From positions 171,270 through 235,269 of the forward strand of contig CACBAO010000001.1 of assembly GCA_902537235.1 (NCBI GenBank): 64,000 nt of DNA, given 5' to 3'. Source of the DNA: an uncultured Alphaproteobacteria bacterium. Lineage in GTDB: Bacteria; Pseudomonadota; Alphaproteobacteria; Rhodobacterales; Rhodobacteraceae. The notes beneath the pieces were generated by a model. That model saw only the letters and a list, made by a program, of their open reading frames with translations. It had not been told where the DNA came from and searched no databases. Position 1 is the first letter of the stretch, and each line of letters begins with the position of its first letter. Shown piece after piece: positions 9,510 through 19,065 of this stretch. The position numbers and the translations under genes are program-made.

Positions 9510-9645
9510 TTCTTATACCGATCATTTATCCTAATAATATCTATTGCTAAACTAAAAAATGACATTATACAAAAAAAAAATAAACCAACTGTTTTTTCTG
9601 CGTAAAATCAGCAGTAAACTTTTCTAAAAAGTTGGAGGTTTGGAC

Positions 9646-10236
9646 TTGAGAAATTTAAGAAAAGTATTCGGAGTATTTTATTTACTTCTATTTCTAGGCG
9701 GATGTTTATCTGTTGGATCCGGACCGTTAACCAATTTTATTTATATTCCATTAGGCCAGACTAAGTTAAAGCATAAACTTCCAAGTGGGTTTTGTTTGGA
9801 TAGAAGCGCAAATACCCTCACCGGTTTGCAAGAAACCCTTTTAGTTACAAACTGTATAGAAGTGAATAATGATGGTAAAGCGTATTTTAGCCGTAGGCCG
9901 GTTGACACAATAATAAACATTACATTTACGCGTTCCAAAATCCCAAAAAAAATGTCTCGAGAAAAGTATTTATTGGCAATTGCTGAAAAGATGGAATTTA
10001 AAAAATTTCTAACTGCCTCAAGTGACAAAAAACTGATTTTTGGTAAAGAGCAATTGCAGGATAAATTTTTCCACGTTAACTTTCGGCGAGTAAACTCTTC
10101 TCAACGAAAAGAATTTGTCAGAAAATACTTTTTTTTAGTAGATAATACGGTAGCTGTAATGACAATCTTGTCATTTCAAAAACCAAACATTAATACATAC
10201 TCTTCTTTTGAGAGATTTATTAGAAAAATAAGTTGA
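9646..10236 (+). CDS. Putative lipoprotein of unknown function
   Basis: A 196-aa protein with a lipoprotein signal: basic N-terminus (MRNLRK), hydrophobic stretch, and lipobox LGGC with the lipidated Cys at residue 20. I choose the TTG at 9646 because GGAGG (9634-9638) lies 7 bp before it. The TTG at 9640 would be only 1 bp from that site. The mature part has SGFCLDRSANT near residue 50 and a lysine-rich middle (SRSKIPKKMSREKY). I recognise no domain. It would sit in the inner or outer membrane facing the periplasm. Its stop is 1 bp from that of convergent pip. Confidence 0.75.
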   Translation: MRNLRKVFGVFYLLLFLGGCLSVGSGPLTNFIYIPLGQTKLKHKLPSGFCLDRSANTLTGLQETLLVTNCIEVNNDGKAYFSRRPVDTIINITFTRSKIPKKMSREKYLLAIAEKMEFKKFLTASSDKKLIFGKEQLQDKFFHVNFRRVNSSQRKEFVRKYFFLVDNTVAVMTILSFQKPNINTYSSFERFIRKIS

Positions 10237-10237
10237 T

Positions 10238-11215
10238 TTAGTTCTTAAATTGTTCGGTTGCTTTCACCAGTGCTGCGGTGATACCAGACTCAGACATCGC
10301 ATGACCAGCTTTTGACACCATAACTAAATTCGAGTTTGGCCAAAGTCTGTGAATTAGCTCCGCTGTTCCGGGTGGACAAATCATGTCATATCGCCCTTGA
10401 ATTATGATGGATGGTATGTCTAATATTTTATGCATGTTGTCTTTAATTTGCTGGGATTTACTTAGAAAACCTTGGTTCTTAAAATAATGGGCTTCAATCC
10501 GCGCAAATGCTCTTGCATAGTCAGTAGAAGGGCTAGAGCCAAACCCAGGACTTTCCAGATTAGCAAGAGCGTTCTCCCAAGCTGTCCAAGCTCTAGCGAA
10601 CCGACCCTGCTCTGTAGGAGATGATCCAAACAACCTTGAATGATAGCCCTCTATAACATTGTTCTGCTCTTTTTGCGGAAGCATGTCCCTAAAGGCTCGC
10701 CATGCTTCTGGCCAAAACATGCTCGCTCCTCCTTCCTTATAGAACCAGTCTAATTCTGATTGAGTCATAGTAAAAACACCTCTGAGGATTATCTTGCTTA
10801 CCATTTCTGGATAATTTTGAGCATATATTAGAGACAGAGTAGCTCCCCAGCTTCCCCCAAACAAAATCCATTTATTTATATGTAGTTTCTTTCTTATAGC
10901 CTCAATGTCTGACACAAGATGCCATGTCGTGTTATTTTCCACTGATGCATAGGGTTTGGATCTCCCGCAGCCCCTTTGATCAAAAAGAATTATATAATAA
11001 GCGTCAGGATCAAAGAATCTACGCATCGTTGGACTGCATCCACCACCTGGGCCGCCATGTACTACCAAAACAGGTATTCCGTTGGGGTTTCCACATTCCT
11101 CGTAATATATTTTATGCCCGTCCCCACTATCAATAAAGCTTTTTCTGAAAGGCTCTATTTCAGGATACAAATTGGTTCTTTGCTTATTAAACTTGGTGAT
11201 ATTTTGTTCAGGCAT
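10238..11215 (-). CDS. pip: Proline iminopeptidase (alpha/beta hydrolase, S33)
   Basis: A 325-aa peptidase that releases N-terminal proline from peptides. The alpha/beta-hydrolase fold is shown by the oxyanion motif HGGPGGGC, DQRGCGRS, the nucleophile elbow GGSWGATLSL, a late Asp in IIQGRYDMICP and the catalytic His in KAGHAMSE. The start is the ATG at 11215 (MPEQNITKF). The open frame runs 25 codons further upstream but that segment is unconserved and would cross into the ubiG promoter region. It diverges from ubiG over 59 bp. Confidence 0.92.
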   Translation of the reverse strand: MPEQNITKFNKQRTNLYPEIEPFRKSFIDSGDGHKIYYEECGNPNGIPVLVVHGGPGGGCSPTMRRFFDPDAYYIILFDQRGCGRSKPYASVENNTTWHLVSDIEAIRKKLHINKWILFGGSWGATLSLIYAQNYPEMVSKIILRGVFTMTQSELDWFYKEGGASMFWPEAWRAFRDMLPQKEQNNVIEGYHSRLFGSSPTEQGRFARAWTAWENALANLESPGFGSSPSTDYARAFARIEAHYFKNQGFLSKSQQIKDNMHKILDIPSIIIQGRYDMICPPGTAELIHRLWPNSNLVMVSKAGHAMSESGITAALVKATEQFKN

Positions 11216-11274
11216 TCTTGAGACTAAAAAAAAAAAGTATATATATAGTATGTCATGTGTATGGGAACAATTCA

Positions 11275-12015
11275 ATGAAAACAGTATCATCTATAAATGC
11301 GGAAGAAGTTACAAAATTTGAAAAATTAGCTAATGAATGGTGGGATGCCGAGGGTAAGTTCAAGCCACTGCATATGTTGAATCCATGCAGATTAGAGTTT
11401 ATAACAGGTCACCTATCCCTACATTTTCAAAAGGATATGATTTTCGATAAAAAGCCTCTAAAAAGGATCAAAGTTTTGGACATAGGATGTGGTGGTGGTC
11501 TGTTATGTGAGCCAATGGCTAGACTTGGAGCTGAAGTACTCGGTATTGACGTAGTAGAAAAAAATATCAAAGTAGCATCGTTACACGCCGAAAAAATGGG
11601 CCTCGACATAAAATATCGCCATGTATCGGCGGAAGAACTTTTAAAAGAGAAACGTACATTTGATGTTATTCTTAACATGGAAGTTATTGAGCATGTCGAA
11701 AACCCAGGTTTTTTTGTAGAAGTTTGTTCAAATCTGCTCAAAAGTAGTGGTATTATATTTTGTTCAACTATAAATAAAAATGTAAAGAGCTACCTTTTTG
11801 CAATAATTGGTGCTGAATACGTTATGCAGTGGTTGCCAAAAGGAACACATAGTTGGAACAAATTCATCAAGCCTAACGAATTAAATCAATTCTTTTCTAA
11901 AGCCAATCTACAAGTCAAGGATACAAAAGGATTAGTGTTTAATCCCCTAAATTGGGGATGGCAATTGTCAAAAACTGACTTCTCCGTAAACTATACTGTT
12001 TGTGCAACAAGGTGA
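11275..12015 (+). CDS. ubiG: Ubiquinone biosynthesis O-methyltransferase UbiG
   Basis: A 246-aa SAM-dependent methyltransferase that performs both O-methylations of ubiquinone synthesis. SAM motif I is VLDIGCGGGLLCEPMARLG. It is preceded by the UbiG-typical KFEKLANEWWDAEGKFKPLH and followed by NMEVIEHVENP. The start is the ATG at 11275 (MKTVSSINAEE), the usual beginning of the family; an in-frame TTG at 11218 would add 19 unconserved residues. It lies 9 kb from the UbiH-type gene, so the ubiquinone genes are dispersed. The stop is 4 bp from that of the convergent unknown gene. Confidence 0.95.
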   Translation: MKTVSSINAEEVTKFEKLANEWWDAEGKFKPLHMLNPCRLEFITGHLSLHFQKDMIFDKKPLKRIKVLDIGCGGGLLCEPMARLGAEVLGIDVVEKNIKVASLHAEKMGLDIKYRHVSAEELLKEKRTFDVILNMEVIEHVENPGFFVEVCSNLLKSSGIIFCSTINKNVKSYLFAIIGAEYVMQWLPKGTHSWNKFIKPNELNQFFSKANLQVKDTKGLVFNPLNWGWQLSKTDFSVNYTVCATR

Positions 12016-12019
12016 ATAT

Positions 12020-12724
12020 TTAGTTATTATTAATAACTTCATTCCAGAGATCATCCAATAAATCGATGCTCTCTTGTTTAAACTTGGCTAAGTGTTTCCA
12101 ATACCTTCCATCTTCAATAAAGTACCCTAAATCTTCCTCCTTTTTGAGTACGCTTTTCAATAGGCTGTTGTTAAGGGTTCTTGGAATATTATGTTTGGAG
12201 ATATGTTCTATGCTACTGCGTCTAAAAACTAAATTACTATTTGGCTTTTTGGAGAGGTTAAATATTGAGCAATTCTGGGTTGCAGCAATAGCCTCTAGGC
12301 GAGCAGACTTAGCCTTTAAATTTTTCAAAGTCGGATCTTTTCTGAGAGGATCTGGTGTGCCTTTACCATAAAAATGAGTATTTTCCCCATCATAAACCAT
12401 GTCACAACCTATATAAGCAATAGTTTTTGGTTTAAAGTACCCCAGAGCCCAGTAACCTGCGGTGAATGCCATTGTACCTCCAGAATAAACAAATCCTCCA
12501 TACTTATTTTGTAATGGAACATATTGCTTTGAACCAATTAGTTTTTGATTTTTATTTCTAGTGGGTCTTCTGTTTTCTGGAAAATCATCAGGAAATATAC
12601 AATAATCCCAGTCATTCCTAATATTCCAAGCATTATTTATAACTACTAGATTTTCAAAAAGCTCTCTCTTTATACTTCTTGCTTCTAGTGCATCTGGCGC
12701 GCTTCCAATAATTATAATTAGCAA
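12020..12724 (-). CDS. Conserved hypothetical protein (possible DUF115/GT42-like fold)
   Basis: A 234-aa soluble protein. It opens with a beta-strand and a GSAPDA turn (about 7-12), then INNAW. The middle has YSGGTMAFTAGYWALGY followed by IAYIGCDMVY and THFYGKGTPDPLR, and later a NLS motif. The sequence S-G-x-x-A-x-x-A followed by I-G-x-D-x resembles sialyltransferase-like GT42 and DUF115 proteins that use nucleotide-sugars, but this is only a motif impression. The start is a TTG at 12724 with AAAGGG about 7 bp upstream; no ATG lies near the 5' end. It lies 11 bp after marR on the same strand and is probably cotranscribed. Confidence 0.7.
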   Translation of the reverse strand: MLIIIIGSAPDALEARSIKRELFENLVVINNAWNIRNDWDYCIFPDDFPENRRPTRNKNQKLIGSKQYVPLQNKYGGFVYSGGTMAFTAGYWALGYFKPKTIAYIGCDMVYDGENTHFYGKGTPDPLRKDPTLKNLKAKSARLEAIAATQNCSIFNLSKKPNSNLVFRRSSIEHISKHNIPRTLNNSLLKSVLKKEEDLGYFIEDGRYWKHLAKFKQESIDLLDDLWNEVINNN

Positions 12725-12735
12725 AGAAACACCCT

Positions 12736-13188
12736 TTAATCCTTATCTTTTTCTATTGATTCTCGAAAGCTTCTTAAATCTCCTAACAAGGTTTTTTTGG
12801 TCATGTGATCAGTTTTTTGAATAATTTCACCTAATATAGGCTTTATGGATTTCATAGCATGATTTCTTGCATCTATACCACTTTGGCTGATTGAAATACG
12901 TTTTTTCCTTGCATCTTTCCAGTCAGGGCGAACATGTATATACCCTTGTTTTTCTAGTTTATTCAATGTATTAGTCATGGCTCCTTTAGTAACATGAAAA
13001 CTGCGTGCCAATTGTAAGGGGGTTTTTTCTGTTCTAGATCCAGAAAAATGGTTCAAAACAGAAAAAGTAGATATGCTTAAATCTTTAGGAAGAGCGTTAT
13101 CAAGTTTGCTTCGTGCCAATTGTTCAATAGTGGCTATCTCACTAAGCAGAATTAATAAGTTCATATCTTTATTGTTGAATTCCAGCAT
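12736..13188 (-). CDS. MarR family transcriptional regulator
   Basis: A 150-aa winged-helix regulator. A helical dimerisation segment leads into STFSVLNHFSG, the recognition region QLARSFHVTKGAMTNTLNKLEKQGYI and the wing VRPDWKDARKKRISISQSG (about 85-105), in MarR order. The ligand and targets are unknown. It diverges from the NDUFAF5-like gene across 69 bp and precedes the conserved unknown gene at 12020-12724, so either could be its target. No inverted repeat stood out in the short divergent region. Confidence 0.9.
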   Translation of the reverse strand: MLEFNNKDMNLLILLSEIATIEQLARSKLDNALPKDLSISTFSVLNHFSGSRTEKTPLQLARSFHVTKGAMTNTLNKLEKQGYIHVRPDWKDARKKRISISQSGIDARNHAMKSIKPILGEIIQKTDHMTKKTLLGDLRSFRESIEKDKD

Positions 13189-13257
13189 AAAAACACGCTA
13201 TTGATTGTTTGGCCATAATAGATTTTCAATAATAAAATATTTTTGGATCAATAAGCA

Positions 13258-13992
13258 ATGCTATTTGACATCAAGAAGGTTAAAGAAAACAAAATTAGAT
13301 CTAGAGAATCAAGGTCAGCGAACTTTCTTTTGAAAAGAGTATTCAGTGACATGGAGAAGCGTATCTTAGAATTAACTATCGCTTGGGAGTATGGTCTGAT
13401 TGAAGGCTGTAGAAGAAATGACTTAAAAGAGTTAAGCAAAAATGATAAAATAACAATATCCGAGTTTGAACACTTCTCCACTGAAAATAAAAGTATAGAT
13501 TTATATGCAAATTTAATGCAGATGCATTGGTCAAATGATCCATACAGTGATTTTTCAAAAAAGGTTAAACTCTTAAAACCCAAAGGCCAATTTTTGTGTT
13601 GTCTTTTTGGTGCAGAGACCCTTAATGAACTTAGAGACTCTTTCTCTAAAGCTGAGATAGAATTATTTGGAGTGACTAGCCCAAGAATTTCCCCATTACC
13701 TGAAATACGAGATGTTGGTAATTTGGCTGCTAAGGTTGGACTAAATAACACTGTAGTTGATAGAGACATAATCAAAGTTAAATATAAAAGAATTTTAGAT
13801 TTGTTTTTGGATCTTAAAAAAATGGGGGAAACAAATGCTATTCTAGGACGCCGTAAAGGCCTAACAACCATGAAATTTATCCATATGGTAGAAAAATTTT
13901 ATTTTGAAAATTTTTCGGATACAAAACTGGAAGCAGGTGTCCCATCTATAAGCGCGACTTTTGAATTGATTTTTTTGTATGGGAAAAAATAG
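13258..13992 (+). CDS. NDUFAF5/BioC-like methyltransferase-fold protein
   Basis: A 244-aa protein matching the family of the mitochondrial complex I assembly factor NDUFAF5, which hydroxylates an arginine of the 20-kDa subunit and is built on a SAM-methyltransferase fold. The visible family features are NFLLKRVFSDMEKRI at the start, LMQMHWSNDPYSDF, LKPKGQFLCCLFGAETLNELR, TSPRISPLPEIRDVGNL and, near the end, SISATFELIFLYG. The glycine motif expected for SAM binding is not recognisable: the equivalent stretch reads LTIAWEYGLIEGC. The substrate may be NuoB of complex I by analogy. The start is the ATG at 13258. Confidence 0.75.
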   Translation: MLFDIKKVKENKIRSRESRSANFLLKRVFSDMEKRILELTIAWEYGLIEGCRRNDLKELSKNDKITISEFEHFSTENKSIDLYANLMQMHWSNDPYSDFSKKVKLLKPKGQFLCCLFGAETLNELRDSFSKAEIELFGVTSPRISPLPEIRDVGNLAAKVGLNNTVVDRDIIKVKYKRILDLFLDLKKMGETNAILGRRKGLTTMKFIHMVEKFYFENFSDTKLEAGVPSISATFELIFLYGKK

Positions 13993-14066
13993 AAGCAAAA
14001 AAACTGTGAAATTGATTTGATATTTCTAAGGTATAACTTAGTTAAAACGTATTGGAAGAAACAAAA

Positions 14067-15104
14067 ATGAATACCAGACAGGCAAACATCCCAGAAGATC
14101 ACCCAAAAATTCAAAAACCAAAAGTCGGTGTGATAATTGGTAATCTTGGCACACCGGATGCCACAGATTATTGGTCTATGAGGAGATACCTTAAAGAGTT
14201 TCTTTCCGATAGGAGGGTAATTGACTATTCACCCTGGGTATGGAAACCGATATTAAACTTAATTCTACTAAGAAGACCTTTCTCCTCGGGTAATGCATAT
14301 AAAGAGATTTGGAATAATGAGGAAAATGAAAGCCCACTTTTAACGATAACAAAGTCTCAAGCTCAAAAATTGAAAGTCAAGTTTAAAACGGAGTATGGTG
14401 ACGATGTACTTATAGATTTTTGTATGAGATATGGCAATCCATCTACAGAAAGTACACTAAAAAAGATGGTATCTCGGGGGTGCACTAAAGTAATTTTTTT
14501 TCCACTTTACCCTCAATATGCTGCTCCTACGACAGCAACCGCCAACGATCAAGTATTCAAATCACTTATGAAGCTAAACTGGCAACCATCTATAAGAACA
14601 GTCCCTCCATACTTTGACAATATTGATTTTATAAAGGCTGTTTCAACATCCATAACGGCTGCTTATAAAAAGTCAAAATTTAAGCCTCAACACTTAGTTG
14701 TATCTTATCATGGTGTTCCCGAAAGGTATTTAATGAATGGAGACCCTTATCATTGTCAATGCCAAAAAACGACTCGACTAATAAGGGAAAAGCTAAATTG
14801 GAAGGAAAGTGAATTAACAACCGCGTTTCAGTCAAAATTCGGTCCAGAAAAGTGGGTAGGACCATCCACAATTGATCTCGTAGCAGATCTGGCTAAATCC
14901 GGAAACGAAAGCATCGCTATTATAGCTCCATCTTTCGCTTCTGACTGTGTTGAAACATTAGAAGAGATATGTGGTGAGATCTCAGAAAGTTTTATTGAAG
15001 CTGGTGGGAAAAACTTTTTGTATATTCCATGCCTTAATGACGATAAAGCTCACATTGATATGTTTTTTAAAATTATAAAGAAAGAATTACTAGGTTGGAT
15101 ATAG
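14067..15104 (+). CDS. hemH: Ferrochelatase
   Basis: A 345-aa enzyme inserting Fe2+ into protoporphyrin IX, the last step of heme synthesis. Family motifs include GVIIGNLGTPDA, YLKEFLSDRRVI, FFPLYPQYAAPTTAT, the catalytic SYHGVPERY with its His and, near the C-terminus, the acidic FASDCVETLEEI. The start is the ATG at 14067, which has GGAAGAA 7-8 bp upstream; the TTG at 14052 lies on that site. Heme made here would serve the cytochromes b and c1 encoded further along. The stop is 1 bp from that of convergent pnp. Confidence 0.96.
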   Translation: MNTRQANIPEDHPKIQKPKVGVIIGNLGTPDATDYWSMRRYLKEFLSDRRVIDYSPWVWKPILNLILLRRPFSSGNAYKEIWNNEENESPLLTITKSQAQKLKVKFKTEYGDDVLIDFCMRYGNPSTESTLKKMVSRGCTKVIFFPLYPQYAAPTTATANDQVFKSLMKLNWQPSIRTVPPYFDNIDFIKAVSTSITAAYKKSKFKPQHLVVSYHGVPERYLMNGDPYHCQCQKTTRLIREKLNWKESELTTAFQSKFGPEKWVGPSTIDLVADLAKSGNESIAIIAPSFASDCVETLEEICGEISESFIEAGGKNFLYIPCLNDDKAHIDMFFKIIKKELLGWI

Positions 15105-15105
15105 C

Positions 15106-17226
15106 TTAATCTTCCTTTTTTAACTCCTTTCCTGTCTTCTGATCTACAATTTTCATCGATAGTTTACTCTTACCTCTGTCATCGATACCCATTAATTTTA
15201 CTTTTACAGAGCCTCCTTCATTCAAAACATCCTTTGGATGATTTACTCTCTCATCGGATATTTGGCTCACATGAACAAGTCCATCTCGTTTCCCATAGAA
15301 GTTCACAAAAGCTCCAAAGTCCATCAACTTTACGATCTTACCCTCATAAATTTGCCCAACAATAGGATCTTCAACTATTTCTTTTATCATTTTCCTCGCG
15401 GTCTGCAGGCTTTCTGCATTTTGCGATGATATTCTAACTACTCCGTCGTCATTTATATCAACCTTAGCACCTGAAACCTCAACTATTTCTTTTATCACTT
15501 TTCCTCCACTTCCTATCACCTCGCGAATTTTATCGCTAGGTACAGTTAAAGACTCGATTTTAGGTGCATATTTTGAAAACTCTGATGGAGCTGACAAAGA
15601 TTTTGCCATTTCGTTTAATATGTGTAAACGAGCTTCCTTTGCTTGATCTAGAGCTTTTTCCATAATTTGGGGGGTAATACCTGCGACTTTTATATCCATC
15701 TGCAAGGAGGTAATTCCTGCCTCTGTTCCAGCTACCTTGAAGTCCATATCTCCAAGGTGGTCCTCATCTCCCAATATATCTGTTAGAACTGCAAACTTTT
15801 TCCCTTCTAGTATGAGGCCCATAGCGACGCCCGCTACAGGTGCTTTGAGTGGAACCCCGGCATCCATCATTGATAAAGATGAACCACAAACTGTTGCCAT
15901 CGAAGAAGATCCATTGGATTCTGTTATCTCCGAAACAACTCTTACTGTATAGGGAAATTCCTCAGCCGATGGTAACACAGCTTGTAATGCCCTCCAGGCA
16001 AGTTTTCCATGGCCTATTTCTCTACGACCAGGGCCAGCCATACGACCGCATTCTCCAACTGAGTAAGGTGGAAAGTTGTAGTGTAGCATAAAATTTAGCT
16101 TACCTTCTTTGTGTAAAGCATCAATAATCTGTTCAGAATCCCCAGATCCAAGTGTCGTAACAACAAGACCTTGAGTTTCACCTCTAGTAAATAGCGATGA
16201 TCCATGTGCTCTTGGTAATAAACGCGTCTCGGTTTCTATTGATCTAACGGTTGTTAAGTCTCTACCATCTATTCGAGTACCCTTATCTAGAATATTTTTT
16301 CTAACAACCTCAGACTCTAGTCTTTTTATGAGTTCGTTTACCTCACTACCTTGATTTTCTTCATCTGATAGTGAATTTTTTATTTTATCTACTGCTTCAG
16401 CTACTGAAGCTTGGCGCGCTTTTTTGTCAGATATTTCAAAGGCTTTTTTGAGATCTTTTTCTCCTACTTTAGATATCTTTTTATATAATTTATCATCAAT
16501 CTGATAATCAAAAGAAAATGGTTCATTTGCAGCCTCTTTTGCTAAATCAATGATCATGTCAATTACTAATGCCATCTGTTCATGTCCGAACTTCACAGCT
16601 CCCAACATTTCTTTTTCCGATAATTCGTAAGCTTCAGATTCTACCATCATTACCGCATCTTTTGTTCCAGCAACTACAAGATCAAGTCTTTGCTCGCTGG
16701 TTTCTTTTAAATTATCCATATCATCTACTGAAGGATTGAGAACATAAGAGTCATTAACAAAACCTACTCTGGCAGCCCCGATTGGACCAAGAAAAGGAGC
16801 TCCTGAAAGTGTTAAGGCCGCAGAGGCTGCTATAATTGCGACTATATCGGGATCGTTCTCCAGGTCATGACTGAGAACGGTGCATGTTACTTGTACTTCG
16901 TTTTTAAATCCCTCGACAAATAAAGGTCTTATCGGCCTATCGATCAAACGACTGGTCAAAGTTTCTTTTTCTGTCGGTCTAGCTTCTCGTTTGAAGAAAC
17001 CTCCCGGAATTTTCCCCGCAGCATAATACTTTTCTTGATAATTAACGGTTAATGGGAAGAAATCTTGGTCAGCCTTTGACTCCTTTGAGTATACAACGGC
17101 AGCCATAACTACTGTTTCACCATATGTTGCTATTACGGTCGAGTCTGCTTGTCTAGCTATCTTGCCAGTTTCTAGTGTTAATTTATCGTGTCCCCACTCA
17201 ATAGTCTTCTTTATTTCATTAAACAT
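15106..17226 (-). CDS. pnp: Polyribonucleotide nucleotidyltransferase (PNPase)
   Basis: A 706-aa phosphorolytic 3'-5' exoribonuclease of the RNA degradosome. Two RNase PH-like domains (about 1-230 and 310-540) flank a helical linker. The second domain has the [18 protein letters not shown] and [11 protein letters not shown] motifs and [15 protein letters not shown] with the metal-binding aspartates. A KH domain ([17 protein letters not shown], about 565-615) and an S1 domain ([17 protein letters not shown], about 630-695) follow. It lies immediately downstream of rpsO, the standard bacterial rpsO-pnp order, with a 47-bp gap. Confidence 0.98.
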   Translation of the reverse strand: MFNEIKKTIEWGHDKLTLETGKIARQADSTVIATYGETVVMAAVVYSKESKADQDFFPLTVNYQEKYYAAGKIPGGFFKREARPTEKETLTSRLIDRPIRPLFVEGFKNEVQVTCTVLSHDLENDPDIVAIIAASAALTLSGAPFLGPIGAARVGFVNDSYVLNPSVDDMDNLKETSEQRLDLVVAGTKDAVMMVESEAYELSEKEMLGAVKFGHEQMALVIDMIIDLAKEAANEPFSFDYQIDDKLYKKISKVGEKDLKKAFEISDKKARQASVAEAVDKIKNSLSDEENQGSEVNELIKRLESEVVRKNILDKGTRIDGRDLTTVRSIETETRLLPRAHGSSLFTRGETQGLVVTTLGSGDSEQIIDALHKEGKLNFMLHYNFPPYSVGECGRMAGPGRREIGHGKLAWRALQAVLPSAEEFPYTVRVVSEITESNGSSSMATVCGSSLSMMDAGVPLKAPVAGVAMGLILEGKKFAVLTDILGDEDHLGDMDFKVAGTEAGITSLQMDIKVAGITPQIMEKALDQAKEARLHILNEMAKSLSAPSEFSKYAPKIESLTVPSDKIREVIGSGGKVIKEIVEVSGAKVDINDDGVVRISSQNAESLQTARKMIKEIVEDPIVGQIYEGKIVKLMDFGAFVNFYGKRDGLVHVSQISDERVNHPKDVLNEGGSVKVKLMGIDDRGKSKLSMKIVDQKTGKELKKED

Positions 17227-17273
17227 ATCTTGCCTTTGTTTTGCTAAATTTTATGGACAAAAAACGGAATATT

Positions 17274-17543
17274 TTATCTTCTAATTTCTAGTCTTTTAAT
17301 TAGTTCCTTGTAGCGATTCTCGTCCTTTTCTCGCACATAGTCCAAAAGTTTGCGTCTTAAAGAAACCATTTTCAAAAGGCCTCTTCTAGAATGATTATCT
17401 TTTTTATGAGTTTTGAAATGCTCTGTTAAATTGACAATTCTCTTGGTCAATATAGCTACCTGAACTTCGGGTGAGCCAGTATCTCCCTTTTTTGTTGCGT
17501 AGTCTTTGATTAAAATTTTTTTATCTTCTTGAGTAATCGACAT
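17274..17543 (-). CDS. rpsO: 30S ribosomal protein S15
   Basis: An 89-aa primary 16S rRNA-binding protein of the platform. Family signatures are [15 protein letters not shown], the [20 protein letters not shown] loop and [16 protein letters not shown]. Length and order are standard. It is the first gene of the rpsO-pnp pair. An imperfect stem-loop just upstream of the start (17562-17590) could take part in S15 autoregulation, which is known in several bacteria. Confidence 0.98.
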   Translation of the reverse strand: MSITQEDKKILIKDYATKKGDTGSPEVQVAILTKRIVNLTEHFKTHKKDNHSRRGLLKMVSLRRKLLDYVREKDENRYKELIKRLEIRR

Positions 17544-17561
17544 CGTTATTCTCCATTTCTT

Positions 17562-17590
17562 ATCCTACCAGGATGTCGTCCAGTTAGGAT
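17562..17590 (-). promoter_or_regulatory. Imperfect stem-loop in the rpsO leader (possible S15 autoregulatory element)
   Basis: Arms ATCCTA and TAGGAT pair perfectly at the outside, with a partly mismatched inner CTGG...CCTGG region. The structure lies 19 bp before the rpsO start codon, on the rpsO strand. S15 represses its own translation through leader RNA structures in several phyla, but these differ in sequence. The assignment is inference from position and pairing. Confidence 0.3.
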
Positions 17591-17692
17591 TGATTGTTTG
17601 AATAGTTATTAGTGTGATTTTGCAAAAAAATAAAGAAAAAAATAAATAATACTAAATTACCAGCGATATTTATGTTTTTTCCATTGTAATAT

Positions 17693-18586
17693 TTAAGTAT
17701 TAAGTTTTCTTCTTATTTTCAAAAATGATCCATCCTTGAAAAGAATGGCTGCCACCCTTCCTTTGTATTTCGCAACGAGTTCTTCTCCTTCAATTAGACA
17801 GACGGTTGTTGGACATTTTATTGGTTGACCATTTTCCAGATGTTTTAAATCATCTACAGAACATTCAAAAATTTTTAGGTTTGGGATACCAATCTCAAGG
17901 CCCTTTAAATTTGACTCTAAACTCTCTCTAGAAAGATCTAATAATTTGGACAGACTGCATGCCTCTGTAACTTTAAAAGGACCATACTCTAGGCGACTCA
18001 ATTCTCTTACGTATCCGAAACACCCGATGAAATCACCTATATCTCTTGCAATGGATCTTACATACCCGCCCTTGCTACATTCAAAGTGAACAATGGCCTT
18101 GCCACTTTCATCGTAAGATTGTAATGAAAGCTCAGATACCTTTATACTTCTTGCAGAAAGTTGGAAATCCTCGTTGGCTTTAAAACGTTTGTAAGCTCTT
18201 TTACCCTCAACTTTTACGGCTGAGACTTTAGGGGGGATTTGAAAAATGACCTCTGAATAGTAGTTAAGCGCTTCCAATATTTCATTTTTTCTTGGAACGT
18301 AGAATGACGATTTTAGAGTGTTTCCAGAAGCGTCATCTGTGTCAGTTTTTGCACCATACAAAATAGTAGCTTCATACTTTTTTTTGGATTTAAGGAGATA
18401 TGGAACGGCTTTGGTGGCTTCACCTAATGCTAATGGTATTAATCCCGTGGCGTCAGGATCAAGTGTTCCAGCATGGCCGATTTTTGTTGGGTTCATTTTT
18501 CTTTTTAAAACTCTAACGACGTCTGCGGATGTAATTCCTGCCGGCTTATTTACTAAGAGCCATCCGTTAAATATATTCTTGTGCAT
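17693..18586 (-). CDS. truB: tRNA pseudouridine(55) synthase
   Basis: A 297-aa enzyme making pseudouridine 55 in the T-loop of tRNAs. Motifs are GWLLVNKPAGITSADVVRVLK, the catalytic GTLDPDATGLIPLALGEATK with Asp, YEATILYGAKTDTDDASG, VKVEGKRAYKR and GGYVRSIARDIG. The start is taken at the ATG at 18586 (MHKNIFNGWLL), which has AGGTG just upstream and lies 8 bp after the rbfA stop. An in-frame start at 18607 would overlap rbfA. It forms an rbfA-truB operon. Confidence 0.95.
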   Translation of the reverse strand: MHKNIFNGWLLVNKPAGITSADVVRVLKRKMNPTKIGHAGTLDPDATGLIPLALGEATKAVPYLLKSKKKYEATILYGAKTDTDDASGNTLKSSFYVPRKNEILEALNYYSEVIFQIPPKVSAVKVEGKRAYKRFKANEDFQLSARSIKVSELSLQSYDESGKAIVHFECSKGGYVRSIARDIGDFIGCFGYVRELSRLEYGPFKVTEACSLSKLLDLSRESLESNLKGLEIGIPNLKIFECSVDDLKHLENGQPIKCPTTVCLIEGEELVAKYKGRVAAILFKDGSFLKIRRKLNT

Positions 18587-18593
18587 TGTACAC

Positions 18594-18980
18594 CTAATCT
18601 TTTCCAAGAGCTCTAAAGATTTTGTTAGTTTTTTCTATTTGTTCGAAAAGTGTGTCTTCTTTAAACCTTAAATCCGGCAAATATTTCAAAGACACCATTT
18701 TTCCAAGAGCGTGCCTGATGGCATTTTTATTTTTACCGAGAAAAGCAACTAGGTCTTGGGAGTGAGTCTTATTCAAAGGAAGAACATATACTGTTGCAAT
18801 CTTCAGGTCCGCAGAGCAGCGTACCTCAGTTACCGATACCGAATAATTCTTCCTATCTTGATCGTAAAAATTTGACTCAATTAATATTTTGGCGATATTT
18901 CTTTTTATTAACTCGGAGACTCTCAGTTGTCTTTGAGAAGTCTCGTCTCCAAACCTACCTTTATTTTTTCTTTTTTGCAT
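18594..18980 (-). CDS. rbfA: Ribosome-binding factor A
   Basis: A 128-aa KH-like factor needed for late 30S maturation and 16S 5'-end processing. Readable features are RQLRVSELIKRNIAKIL near the N-terminus, SVTEVRCSADLKIATVYVLPL and the final LKYLPDLRFKEDTLFEQIEKTNKI. The very basic head (QKRKNKGRFGDETSQRQ) is typical of alphaproteobacterial RbfA. It diverges from dapB and precedes truB. Confidence 0.95.
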   Translation of the reverse strand: MQKRKNKGRFGDETSQRQLRVSELIKRNIAKILIESNFYDQDRKNYSVSVTEVRCSADLKIATVYVLPLNKTHSQDLVAFLGKNKNAIRHALGKMVSLKYLPDLRFKEDTLFEQIEKTNKIFRALGKD

Positions 18981-19065
18981 ATTAGCTTCATCCAGTACAA
19001 CGATTGGTCTATACTATCTACTAAAATTAAATTGAATATTATTCAATTATTTGTTGAGGAAAAAC

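Noticed and set aside
13248..13871. Long antisense open frame (207 codons) opposite the NDUFAF5-like gene
   Set aside because: The plus-strand protein has clear family motifs; the antisense product shows none.
18587..18607. Earlier start of truB overlapping rbfA
   Set aside because: The ATG at 18586 has a ribosome binding site and the conserved segment begins after it.
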